From: Acinetobacter haemolyticus CIP 64.3 = MTCC 9819
Lineage (GTDB): Bacteria; Pseudomonadota; Gammaproteobacteria; Pseudomonadales; Moraxellaceae
Assembly (NCBI RefSeq): GCF_000369065.1
Contig: NZ_KB849800.1
Location: 186,001 to 250,000, forward strand
Length of the DNA stretch: 64,000 bases
Reading direction: 5' to 3'
Below the pieces are notes generated by a model that worked only from the letters and a program-made list of their open reading frames with translations, did not search any database and was not told the DNA's origin. A program made the position numbers and the translations under genes. Each line of letters begins with the position of its first letter. The stretch's first letter is position 1. Positions 56,584 to 64,000 of this stretch are shown one piece after another.

Positions 56584-57447
56584 ATGTTTACAAATACGAT
56601 CAATCCTAGAGGCTTAAAACCAACGCCTCAGCAGATTTCGGCAAGTATCGACTTTCCAGTTAGGCGTTTAGATTTAACTTTCTCAGATGAAATTCCAGAG
56701 TTTTGGTTTGCAAACAATGCATTTTTAACCTGCTTTTTAGCGGCTTTGTCCAGTGCTTTTCCAGATGGAGAGCGGCAATTCATTCATAGTGTACGTAACT
56801 ATCAATCGCAGATCGAAGATCCAATTTTATCAAAACAGGTCAGGGCATTTATTGGTCAGGAAGCACATCACGGCAAAGAGCATGATCAGTTAAATGATTT
56901 GATGCGAAAACGTGGTTATCCGATTGATCGAATTTATAAGCGTTTCAAGAAAATGAATAAGATGATGCAACAGACTTTTAGTCATTCACATCAATTGGCT
57001 TCAACCGTTTGTATGGAACATCTCACTGCAATAATGGCGGATTACTTCATCAGTAAAAATACTCTAGATTTAGATAAATTTGATACGTGTTTACGCAAAA
57101 TTTGGGCATGGCATGCCATTGAGGAAACTGAGCACAAAGCAGTGGCTTTTGATGTTTATCAATCCTTGGTCAATCGTCCTTATTTTTTAAGATTGGTCAT
57201 GCTGGAAACTACATTTTTCTTTATGTTCATTACCAGTAGGGGCACGCTAGAGTTATTGAAGCATTCTGGACAAAGCACAAATTTGAAAAATTGGAATGTA
57301 GGTTTACGTTTTTTATTTGGGCGAAACGGACTTGTACGTCAAATCAGCCAAGATTATTTCGATTTTTTTGCGCTCGACTTCCATCCATGGCAACACGATA
57401 ACCGAGTGATGGCTGAACAGTTAAAACGCAAATATCAAATTATTTAA
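56584..57447 (+). CDS. PF10118-type putative metal-dependent hydrolase (cluster copy 1)
   Basis: The 287-residue protein shares the di-iron motif set of the 6584 gene: FPDGE, FIGQEAHHGKEHD, MEHLTAIMAD and HAIEETEHKAVAFDVYQ, with a C-terminal FHP. It is the most divergent of the four paralogues (GQEAHHG instead of GQEAMH, and FHPWQHDN instead of FHPND). A hydrophobic segment at about residues 203-222 is near the membrane-anchor position of the others. It lies 14 bases after the ADC-like gene and 33 bases before the OYE-type gene. The reaction is unknown; an O2-dependent lipid oxidation is inferred from the di-iron motifs only. Confidence 0.82.
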   Translation: MFTNTINPRGLKPTPQQISASIDFPVRRLDLTFSDEIPEFWFANNAFLTCFLAALSSAFPDGERQFIHSVRNYQSQIEDPILSKQVRAFIGQEAHHGKEHDQLNDLMRKRGYPIDRIYKRFKKMNKMMQQTFSHSHQLASTVCMEHLTAIMADYFISKNTLDLDKFDTCLRKIWAWHAIEETEHKAVAFDVYQSLVNRPYFLRLVMLETTFFFMFITSRGTLELLKHSGQSTNLKNWNVGLRFLFGRNGLVRQISQDYFDFFALDFHPWQHDNRVMAEQLKRKYQII

Positions 57448-57480
57448 GCTTAGTCATCATTTTATAAATAGGTCTATTCG

Positions 57481-58713
57481 ATGAAAAAATCACAAACGCA
57501 AACGCTTAGCCCTTTGCAACAACCACTTAAATTGGCGTGTGGTATCAGCATTCCAAACCGAATTGCAAAATCAGCGATGAGTGAACAGTTGGCTGATCGA
57601 CATGGTTCGCCAACCATTGACCTGCAACAACTTTATGCTGCATGGGCGAGAGGTGGTACAGGGCTGTTAATCACAGGCAATGTCATGATCGATCATCGTG
57701 CCTTTGTTGAACCCAGAAATGTTGTCCTCGAAGATGAAAAATTCTTACAGGCAAATAGATTGTGGGCACAAGCTGCACAGGCGAATGGCAGCAAGATCAT
57801 TATGCAAATTAATCATCCTGGTCGAGTTGCCGTTTTACCCTTGCTAAAAAAACCGATTGCACCTTCCGCAGTTGGCTTGGATTTACCCATGATGAGGCTG
57901 CTTCGTATGCCGCGTGCAATGAGTGAAACAGAAATTTTGGAGCAGATTCAACGTTTTGCCAATACCGCTGCATTAGCAATAAAAGCAGGTTTTGATGGCG
58001 TGCAAATCCATGCCGCACATGGCTACTTGTTATCACAATTTTTATCACCTTTATCCAACGTTCGTACTGATCAATGGGGTGGAAATCCTGAAAACAGACG
58101 ACGAATGTTAATTGAAACTGTTCGCGCTGTGCGAGCTGCAATTGGTAAAAATAAAATCTTAAGTGTCAAATTAAACTCGGCTGATTTTCAAAAAGGCGGT
58201 TTGACTCAAGAGGAATCATTACAAATCGCCTTGGCATTAGAGGCAGAAGCAATTGATTTACTCGAAGTTTCAGGAGGTAACTACGAATCGCCTGCGCAGC
58301 TTGGTTATGCACCAGAACGCCAAGCACAAAGAGATGCCTACTTTCTTGACTATGCAACTGCATTACGTAAAAACAGTCAATTGCCTTTGATGCTCACAGG
58401 AGGGTTACGTGATGCTGACCTGATGAATCGGATTGTGGCTGAAGGGACGGTGGATTTGATTGGTTTGGCACGACCATTTGCGTTGCAACCCGATTTAGCC
58501 AAACAACTGTTGGCAGGAACGTCTGTAAAAGAACCAGCAATAATTCCCCATCTTGGCTATAAACCTGTAGATGCATATCTACAACTGGCTTGGCATGCGG
58601 CTCAATTTCGCCGTATTAGCAGTGGTCAGCAACCCAAAGCCATTAAGGGATTAATTAAAACCTTGATTGCGTTTGGCCCACGTATGGGATGGAATATATT
58701 GACACAGGATTAG
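57481..58713 (+). CDS. NADH:flavin oxidoreductase (Old Yellow Enzyme family)
   Basis: The 410-residue FMN enzyme is a TIM-barrel ene-reductase homologue. Visible are NRIAKSAMSEQLAD near the N-terminus, LLITGNVMIDHRAFVEPRNVV, MQINHPGRVA, GFDGVQIHAAHGYLLSQFLSPLSNVRTDQWGGNPENRRRMLIETV, and LLEVSGGNYESP. Near the C-terminus are LMLTGGLRDADLMNRIV and DLIGLARPFA. It lacks the extra C-terminal Fe-S/NADH domains of 2,4-dienoyl-CoA reductase. In the cluster it would reduce an activated C=C bond. Confidence 0.9.
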   Translation: MKKSQTQTLSPLQQPLKLACGISIPNRIAKSAMSEQLADRHGSPTIDLQQLYAAWARGGTGLLITGNVMIDHRAFVEPRNVVLEDEKFLQANRLWAQAAQANGSKIIMQINHPGRVAVLPLLKKPIAPSAVGLDLPMMRLLRMPRAMSETEILEQIQRFANTAALAIKAGFDGVQIHAAHGYLLSQFLSPLSNVRTDQWGGNPENRRRMLIETVRAVRAAIGKNKILSVKLNSADFQKGGLTQEESLQIALALEAEAIDLLEVSGGNYESPAQLGYAPERQAQRDAYFLDYATALRKNSQLPLMLTGGLRDADLMNRIVAEGTVDLIGLARPFALQPDLAKQLLAGTSVKEPAIIPHLGYKPVDAYLQLAWHAAQFRRISSGQQPKAIKGLIKTLIAFGPRMGWNILTQD

Positions 58714-58901
58714 TGGATCGGTGCTTTATTACAAAAGCTTTTAGTCTTTTATCTTTTGAGGAATGAGACTGTCATTTCAGGACAAGTTGCTTGTTTAAGA
58801 TATGAACGACATTGACAAGATCACACTACGTAGCTATTTTGCCTTATAAGTTCTTTTTTGGAACTTGTTGAATTTAGCTAAAACTGTTGAGGTGAACAGC
58901 A

Positions 58902-59765
58902 ATGTCGTCAGTGTTGAAAGAAAAATCAAAGCAAAAAACACCTGCATCATTTCCAGTACGTCGAATGGACTATGAATTTCAGGATATGCCTAAATATTGG
59001 TGTAATAATGAGCCAACTTTTACTCATTATTTCACTGGCTTGTCTACCTTATTTCCAGAAGGTGAGTCTTATTTCGTCCGTTCTGTTCGGGCTTTAAGAG
59101 CTCAGGTTAAAAATAATGAGCAGCTTGATCGTGATATTGGAGCTTTCATTGGTCAGGAGGCGATGCATTCTAAAGAACATCACGCCTTTCATCAGAGCGC
59201 CCAGCAGTATGGTTTAGATCCAGAGTCATTAGAAAAAATGACAGGTATTGTTCTAAAAGCGATTGAACGTACTTTTCCTAAAAAGTGGAACTTGTTGGTC
59301 ACAGTTGGTCTTGAACATTACACCGCAGTTTTGGTGGTGGAAATGATGAAAGATGTGAACGAATTAATGACAGATGAAACCATACGCAATTTATGGTTAT
59401 GGCATAGTGTCGAAGAAACTGAACATAAAGCAGTAGCCTATGATATGTATCAATATTTATATGGTAAAGGATTAGCCGCTTATCTTCCTCGTATTGCTAT
59501 TTTCACCTTTAGTTTAGCCATGATTACGGTGATGTCGTCGCTATATCAGGTGGTGCTTTTAAAACGTGACCGTCAATTATTTAATTTAAATTCTTGGCGT
59601 AAATTTATGCAGCACGGTAAAGAAAAATATAAAGTTTTTATTCCAAAGTTTTTAGATTATTACCGCTTTGATTTTCATCCGAATGATACGGATGAATCTG
59701 AAATCGTGGCGCAAACCAAAATAAAAATTGGTCTGTCTCCAGAACAATCGACCTTTATTCATTAA
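58902..59765 (+). CDS. PF10118-type putative metal-dependent hydrolase (cluster copy 2)
   Basis: The 287-residue protein has the full motif set: ASFPVRRMDYEF, FPEGE, FIGQEAMHSKEHHAFH, LEHYTAVLVVEM, HSVEETEHKAVAYDMYQ and FHPNDTDE. It is closer to the tuf-linked pair (ASFPVRRM, GQEAMHSKEH) than to its neighbour at 56584. A hydrophobic segment at about residues 204-224 is the likely membrane contact. GAGGTG lies upstream of the ATG. A 188-base gap after the OYE gene may hold its own promoter (TATAAG near 58845 without a good -35). The PaaI-type gene follows after 38 bases. Confidence 0.83.
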   Translation: MSSVLKEKSKQKTPASFPVRRMDYEFQDMPKYWCNNEPTFTHYFTGLSTLFPEGESYFVRSVRALRAQVKNNEQLDRDIGAFIGQEAMHSKEHHAFHQSAQQYGLDPESLEKMTGIVLKAIERTFPKKWNLLVTVGLEHYTAVLVVEMMKDVNELMTDETIRNLWLWHSVEETEHKAVAYDMYQYLYGKGLAAYLPRIAIFTFSLAMITVMSSLYQVVLLKRDRQLFNLNSWRKFMQHGKEKYKVFIPKFLDYYRFDFHPNDTDESEIVAQTKIKIGLSPEQSTFIH

Positions 59766-59803
59766 ACAATATTTTTAGTTTTTTCATCAGATAGGGAACA
59801 GGT

Positions 59804-60244
59804 ATGAATCCATCAAATATGACTGGTTTAGAACTTATGCAAGCATTTCAACAAGGCTTAGTGCCAGCTCCAGGTATTGCGAAAACCATGGGGATGGACG
59901 GTGTTGGAGAAGTTGAGTTTGGTCGCATTGTTTTTATTGCGACTGCAGATGAACGTCATACCAATCCACTAGGTGGTGTGCATGGTGGCTTCGCTGCGAC
60001 TGTATTGGACTCGGTCACTGGATGTGCAACACATACTGTGCTTGCAGCAGGTGAAGGATACGGCACGACTGATTTAGCGATCAAAATGTGCCGTCCGATG
60101 CCCTTTAATAAAAGGTTGATTGCTGAAGGTAAGGTCATCAATGTCGGAAAGAATTTGGTGATTTCAGAAGGTTATCTTCGTGATGAAGAAGGCAAACTGT
60201 ATGCCCATGCAACAGCGACGAATATGATTATTCGTCAAAAATAA
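59804..60244 (+). CDS. PaaI family thioesterase (hot-dog fold)
   Basis: The 146-residue protein has the hot-dog signature TNPLGGVHGGFAATVLDSVTGCATHTVLAAGEGYGTTDLAIKMCRPMP; the HGG and Asp are the usual catalytic region. It would release a free acid from a CoA thioester. It sits at the end of the first part of the cluster, and a terminator follows at 60251. The substrate is unknown. Confidence 0.88.
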   Translation: MNPSNMTGLELMQAFQQGLVPAPGIAKTMGMDGVGEVEFGRIVFIATADERHTNPLGGVHGGFAATVLDSVTGCATHTVLAAGEGYGTTDLAIKMCRPMPFNKRLIAEGKVINVGKNLVISEGYLRDEEGKLYAHATATNMIIRQK

Positions 60245-60250
60245 TCAATC

Positions 60251-60280
60251 AAAAAAGAAGGTGTAAAAACCTTCTTTTTT
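60251..60280 (+). terminator. Intrinsic terminator inside the cluster
   Basis: AAAAAAGAAGGT pairs with ACCTTCTTTTTT around a short loop 6 bases after the thioesterase stop. It divides the cluster into two transcription units, or allows partial read-through. Confidence 0.85.
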
Positions 60281-60342
60281 CAATTTTAGCAATGTAATTG
60301 TTCGAAGAGAAATAAAGCGTTTTTGATGAATTGAGAATAAAA

Positions 60343-61491
60343 ATGATGTCTAAACAAATTCAATCAGATGTTCCCGTTACGATCACAGGGCGAATGCTGC
60401 CAAATAGTCGTAAAATTAATCATGGGCTTAAAGATCATGCCATCGGTTTATTGACAAAGGGTGTCGGGCGCATCATGGGTGTTGCTCGTCCGAATCAAAA
60501 TATTCCGTATCCGAGTCCAGATTTTTATCAAGCCATTAATAATCCTTTTCCATTTAAAGGCACTCATTTTGGCATCATGATTGCTGATTTGCCTGCACCA
60601 CATTACTTTTTAAGTTTTGCTTCGATTCTTGGCATGCTTGGAATAAAAGTGGTGGATGCTGATGCTTATGTTGACCCCAAAGACGGACCACTTAATACAG
60701 CGGTTTTGGTTCATGGTACTGCGCTAGCAAATAAAAATGCTTTTTCGAGCTATTCGACTCAGCACGATATGCAATTCGATCCACAACATAATTTAATTAG
60801 ATTTGGTGAGAATGCAGAAATATCTGGACAGTATCCTCATTTTCGATTACGGAGTCGTAGGGAGGATTTTGCTGTTGATTTAAAGCTTACAGCCACAGGT
60901 GCAAATTCTTGGTTTGCTCACAGCGCGATTTACCAGCACATGAGCCTGTTGATGAATTATGAGGGTGAAATTACCTATCAGGATCAGACGCAAAAGGTAT
61001 CAGGTTTAGCCACGTGGGAACATTGGAAAGCACCTTCATTGGCTTATCCATTGAATAAAACCATTCCAAAATGCTTGAAGATCCCAGCAGATTTTTTTAC
61101 TTATCAAGTTTTGACGATTGATGCAACCACACAGCTCTTGTTGGGTTACGTCACTATTTTAGACCATTCAGTTGCAGCATTTGCGATGTTAAGACAAGCA
61201 GATGGAACAGCAGTTCATTTAGATGCAGACGTACATTTTGAAGTCTTGAGTTTACAAGCCGAAGCCACGCAGGGGCAAGATGGCAGTTTAATGAGTTTGC
61301 CTGAAACATTTAGATGGCAAGTCATCGATAAGCATAAAAACTTACTTTTCGATATCTATGCTACTGTCGATACGCCAATGCTTTTTGGTCTAGCGACGGG
61401 CTATGTTGGTGGATATCACTGGCATGGTAGTAGATCAGGAGTTGCTACGCAGGGGCGTGGTTATATTGAGTATATTGATCGGCGTGACTAA
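60343..61491 (+). CDS. Uncharacterised protein, DUF6670-like (beta-rich, lipocalin/CrtC-like)
   Basis: The 382-residue protein begins at paired ATGs (60343 and 60346); an upstream TTG at 60331 is less likely. It is beta-rich, with FPFKGTHFGIMIADLPAPHYFLSFASILG, then HFRLRSRREDFAVDLKLTATGANSWF, GLATWEHWKAP and GYHWHGSRSGVATQGRGYIEYIDRRD. The YEGEI and RGYIEY elements recall hydroxyneurosporene-synthase/lipocalin-like folds and the DUF6670 family (from memory). No signal peptide is obvious. It opens the second half of the cluster and is followed by the GST gene. A lipid or hydrophobic-substrate binding role is a guess. Confidence 0.55.
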   Translation: MMSKQIQSDVPVTITGRMLPNSRKINHGLKDHAIGLLTKGVGRIMGVARPNQNIPYPSPDFYQAINNPFPFKGTHFGIMIADLPAPHYFLSFASILGMLGIKVVDADAYVDPKDGPLNTAVLVHGTALANKNAFSSYSTQHDMQFDPQHNLIRFGENAEISGQYPHFRLRSRREDFAVDLKLTATGANSWFAHSAIYQHMSLLMNYEGEITYQDQTQKVSGLATWEHWKAPSLAYPLNKTIPKCLKIPADFFTYQVLTIDATTQLLLGYVTILDHSVAAFAMLRQADGTAVHLDADVHFEVLSLQAEATQGQDGSLMSLPETFRWQVIDKHKNLLFDIYATVDTPMLFGLATGYVGGYHWHGSRSGVATQGRGYIEYIDRRD

Positions 61492-61533
61492 TCTGATCGT
61501 GATTAAAACATCAAGTCAAAGGAAAGAAAAATA

Positions 61534-62208
61534 ATGGTTACTTTACATCAGTGGGAAATTTCACCTTTTTGTCAAAAAGTAGCAAGAATGTTGAAATTTA
61601 AAGGGATTGAATTTGAAACCATCAATTATAACGGTGTTTTGGGGGCTAAGGTTCCAATGTTGAGTAAGGTCGGGAAAGTACCTGTACTGGATATTAATGG
61701 ACAGCGGATTCAAGACAGTACCCGTATCGCACGTTATTTGGATGACACTTATCCTGACTTCCCACGTCTTTATCCGCTAGATCCGATACAAAAAGCTTAT
61801 GCTGAGTTGTGGGAAGACTGGGCAGATGAATTATTGTATTTCTATGAGATCCACTTTCGAGTGAGTGATGCTGATGCTTTAGATCATGCTGTAGCAATCA
61901 GTGCGCAAGGTCGTCCGAAGCATGAAGTGATTTTGATGAAACCCTTATTGAAGTCCGCACTCAGTTTTCAACTGAAAATGCAAGGTACCGGACGTATGGC
62001 AAAAGCCGATATTGAAGCAGAGTTTATTCGTCATTTAGAACGTATAGAACTGGTACTGAGTGCTACGGGTTGGTTAGTCGGGGAGCAAAAAACAGTGGCC
62101 GACATTGCAGTTGCTTCACAGCTTTTAGAGATTGTCCGAACCAGTAAAGTGTGGGGAGCAAAAATTAACAGCTATTCAAATATTTCTGCTTGGATCAAAC
62201 AGATATGA
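61534..62208 (+). CDS. Glutathione S-transferase family protein
   Basis: The 224-residue protein has an N-terminal thioredoxin-like domain (TLHQWEISPFCQKVARMLKFKGIEFETINYNG; the SPFC motif gives a probable active Ser/Cys) with KVPVLDINGQRIQDSTRIARYLDDTYPD, the glutathione-binding strand. The helical C-terminal domain follows, with GWLVGEQKTVADIAVASQL. It overlaps the next SDR gene (ATGA). In the cluster it could conjugate or isomerise an intermediate. Confidence 0.87.
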   Translation: MVTLHQWEISPFCQKVARMLKFKGIEFETINYNGVLGAKVPMLSKVGKVPVLDINGQRIQDSTRIARYLDDTYPDFPRLYPLDPIQKAYAELWEDWADELLYFYEIHFRVSDADALDHAVAISAQGRPKHEVILMKPLLKSALSFQLKMQGTGRMAKADIEAEFIRHLERIELVLSATGWLVGEQKTVADIAVASQLLEIVRTSKVWGAKINSYSNISAWIKQI

Positions 62209-62945
62209 GTACCCGAGTCGCTGTTGTCGTTGGAGTCGGGGCAGAGCAAGGGATTGGGGCTGCTATATCACGACGTTTTGCTCAATCGGGGTTAAAGGTT
62301 TATGTGGTAGGACGAACGCTCAATAAATTACAAGTAGTGACTCAAACGATTGCTGAGCAAGGTGGGAGTGCTGTCGCTTATTGTTTAGATGCAGAAAATG
62401 ATCAACAGATTCAATCTTTATTCGATATGATCATTGCAAATAATGAACTGCTAGAAGTTGTTGCTCATAATGTAGGTGGCAATATTCCATCCTTGTTTTT
62501 AAAAACGCAGTTGTCCTTTTTCTCAAAAATGTGGCGCTCGACTTTCTTATCTGCTTATTTGGTTTCGCAGTCTTGTTTGAAGATTTTTGAACAGCAACAA
62601 AAAGGAACTCTGATTTTCACAGGTGCGAGTGCATCAATGCGTGGTAAACCGTTTTTCGCTGCTTTTACCATGGGTAAATCAGCATTACGTGCTTATGCAC
62701 TTAATTTAGCAAGCCTGTATAAGTCGAAAAATATACATATTGCGCATGTAATCGTAGATGGCATGGTCGATGGCGATCGGGTCAATAAAGCCTTATTTGG
62801 ACTTGGACGTTTAGCAAGATTAACGCGTGGTACAGGCGGATTAAATATCGAGGCAATTGCAGATAATTATTTAATGTTATATCAGCAGAGCAATGATTTA
62901 TGGACACATGAATTAGATTTACGTCCGTATCAGGAGCGCTTCTAA
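62205..62945 (+). CDS. SDR-family protein lacking the catalytic tyrosine (YxxxK to FxxxK)
   Basis: The 246-residue protein has the SDR cofactor motif VVVGVGAEQGIGAAISRRFAQSGLKVYVVGRT and the NAG-like AHNVGGNIP. The serine region is TGASASMRGKPFFAAF, but where YxxxK is expected the sequence is FTMGKSAL: Phe replaces the catalytic Tyr. It may therefore be inactive alone or use another residue. The ATG overlaps the GST stop. The next gene, another SDR relative, starts 1 base after its stop, pointing to a pair that works together. Confidence 0.85.
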   Translation: MSTRVAVVVGVGAEQGIGAAISRRFAQSGLKVYVVGRTLNKLQVVTQTIAEQGGSAVAYCLDAENDQQIQSLFDMIIANNELLEVVAHNVGGNIPSLFLKTQLSFFSKMWRSTFLSAYLVSQSCLKIFEQQQKGTLIFTGASASMRGKPFFAAFTMGKSALRAYALNLASLYKSKNIHIAHVIVDGMVDGDRVNKALFGLGRLARLTRGTGGLNIEAIADNYLMLYQQSNDLWTHELDLRPYQERF

Positions 62946-62946
62946 G

Positions 62947-63636
62947 ATGAATAAGTTAGGACGATTATTTAAATCATCACAAAATGCTCAACCCTGTATG
63001 GTAGTCTTTGGTGAAAATATTGAGTTGTTGAGCCAAGCCTTTATCAATCTTGATTCAGATCATCCACTGCATATTTTTCAAGTGACACATGATCCATCTC
63101 AGCACGATTTAAAAATTATCAGTTCTGAAAATCAAAGCACTATTATTCGATTGAATGTCTTGCTGAGTGGCTCATTAAAAAGTTTAGTCAAATGTATTCA
63201 ACAACAGGGCTATAAGATTGAATTATGTATTATCCAGCCGAAGTTTGGGTGTACTGATCATATCAATACTGTATCTTCTGAAATGATTGAAAACTATTGG
63301 CAAGTTACAGGTCTAAATGCAGTCAGTATTTCGCAAGCTATGATTGCAAACATGCTTAAACAGCAACATGGAACAGTGATTTTCCTTGGTGCAAGATCAA
63401 TGGGTGCGGAAAAGAAAGCAGATTTATTGACGATGAGTATGTTTGCCAGTATTCGAGCCTTATCACAGTCGTTGGCAAGAGAGTTTCATCCTAAAGGAAT
63501 TCATGTGGCTTACTGCACATTAGAAAAATGGGATGATCAGGATCAAAAGTTGATGCAATCGATTGCTCAAGTGTGTTGGCATCTACATCAACAGCCGAAA
63601 TCAACTTGGTCACAGGAACTCAGTTTGACCAGTTAA
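62947..63636 (+). CDS. Degenerate SDR-like protein, no cofactor or catalytic motifs
   Basis: The 229-residue protein aligns in layout with the upstream SDR (IIQPKFGCTDHINTVSSEMIENYWQVTGLNAVSISQAMIANMLKQQHGTVIFLGA, then ADLLTMSMFASIRALSQSLAREFHPKGIHVAYCTLEKWDD). However, it has no Gly-rich cofactor motif (CMVVFGENIEL instead) and no YxxxK (LTMSM in its place). The helix that packs dimers (IRALSQSLARE) is conserved. A non-catalytic subunit of a heteromeric SDR with the upstream protein is a reasonable inference. A terminator follows directly. Confidence 0.75.
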   Translation: MNKLGRLFKSSQNAQPCMVVFGENIELLSQAFINLDSDHPLHIFQVTHDPSQHDLKIISSENQSTIIRLNVLLSGSLKSLVKCIQQQGYKIELCIIQPKFGCTDHINTVSSEMIENYWQVTGLNAVSISQAMIANMLKQQHGTVIFLGARSMGAEKKADLLTMSMFASIRALSQSLAREFHPKGIHVAYCTLEKWDDQDQKLMQSIAQVCWHLHQQPKSTWSQELSLTS

Positions 63637-63665
63637 TTGGCGGCGAAAATTATAATTGACCTATG

Positions 63666-63702
63666 AAAAGAGCAAATGTGAAATAACATTTGCTCTTTTT
63701 TT
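63666..63702. terminator. Bidirectional terminator closing the cluster
   Basis: AAAAGAGCAAATGT and ACATTTGCTCTTTT form a 14-bp stem with a 6-base loop and a T-run, between the cluster end and the convergent aldehyde dehydrogenase gene. Confidence 0.92.
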
Positions 63703-63720
63703 GAGGAATGAAATGGATAA

Positions 63721-64000
63721 TTAGAAGAATCCAGCAGGTTTGGTTGAGTAGCTCACCAAAAGATTCTTGGTTTGTTGATAATGATCTAACATCATGCGGT
63801 GGTTTTCACGACCAATGCCTGATTTTTTATATCCACCAAATGCCGCATGTGCAGGATAAATATGATAGCAGTTGGTCCATACACGACCTGCTTCTACCGC
63901 GCGACCTGCACGATATGATGTATGCGCAGAACGAGCCCAAACACCTGCACCCAGACCATAGATAGTTTCATTTGCGATTTGAATCGCTTCATCAAAGTCT
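63721..64000 (-). CDS. Aldehyde dehydrogenase, C-terminal part (5' end outside window)
   Basis: Only the last 93 residues are inside the window; the frame is open to the edge. The sequence is typical of the aldehyde dehydrogenase C-terminus: [38 protein letters not shown], then [35 protein letters not shown], with the family's GRVWTN and FGGYKxSGxGRE. The ending (STKPAGFF) resembles Acinetobacter/Pseudomonas aldehyde dehydrogenases of the ExaC type. It is convergent to the cluster. Confidence 0.92.
   Translation of the reverse strand, partial: DFDEAIQIANETIYGLGAGVWARSAHTSYRAGRAVEAGRVWTNCYHIYPAHAAFGGYKKSGIGRENHRMMLDHYQQTKNLLVSYSTKPAGFF

Overview
The window looks like an Acinetobacter chromosome. 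The evidence is its AT-rich coding sequence, the rpsL-rpsG-fusA-tuf order, an insertion sequence with the length, ends and outward promoter of ISAba1, a tmRNA whose tag reads ANDETYALAA, and many gene neighbourhoods typical of Moraxellaceae (minCDE, bamE|fur, pilTU, sbcDC, emrAB). I do not assign a species. All calls come from reading the sequence; no database search was run.

Layout. Positions 1-5240 hold the tail of an unrecognised gene and then the str operon (S12, S7, EF-G, EF-Tu), with a strong promoter before rpsL and a terminator after tuf. Positions 5241-8590 hold a 1180-bp ISAba1-like element with a perfect 9-bp target duplication, inserted just upstream of two tandem genes for PF10118-type putative di-iron proteins; the second copy is frameshifted. 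Positions 8650-16600 are housekeeping: rimI, bpt, aat, trxB, ftsK, a LysE exporter and a PA4642-like gene. Positions 16319-31910 hold minCDE, an unknown channel-like membrane protein, an acyltransferase, an OmpA-like lipoprotein, rep, dut, a phosphomannomutase, argB, an OlsB-like acyltransferase, a YafJ-like amidotransferase, bacteriohemerythrin, an NSS-like membrane protein with rnfH, bamE and fur. Positions 31997-40455 hold pilU, pilT, yggS, an SMI1/KNR4 gene and sbcC/sbcD.

Accessory patches follow. A lone DUF262/DUF1524 (GmrSD-like, type IV restriction) gene lies at 40528-42336. A crotonase gene and a GNAT gene are bracketed by two copies of a 60-bp hairpin repeat (42571 and 44034). After hemB, a thioesterase and an EmrAB-type pump comes a small foreign-looking patch (AlpA-like regulator plus a possible DUF6387 protein) against the 3' end of ssrA (tmRNA).

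The most interesting region is 53863-63636. An AraC-type regulator is divergent from ten genes: SDR, acetoacetate-decarboxylase-like protein, PF10118 protein, Old Yellow Enzyme-type oxidoreductase, second PF10118 protein, PaaI-type thioesterase, an unknown lipocalin/DUF6670-like protein, a GST, and two tandem SDR homologues without the catalytic tyrosine. It reads as an undescribed oxidative/reductive pathway for a hydrophobic acid, ketone or lipid. The two PF10118 proteins here and the two next to tuf make four paralogues in one window. The window ends inside an aldehyde dehydrogenase gene on the minus strand.
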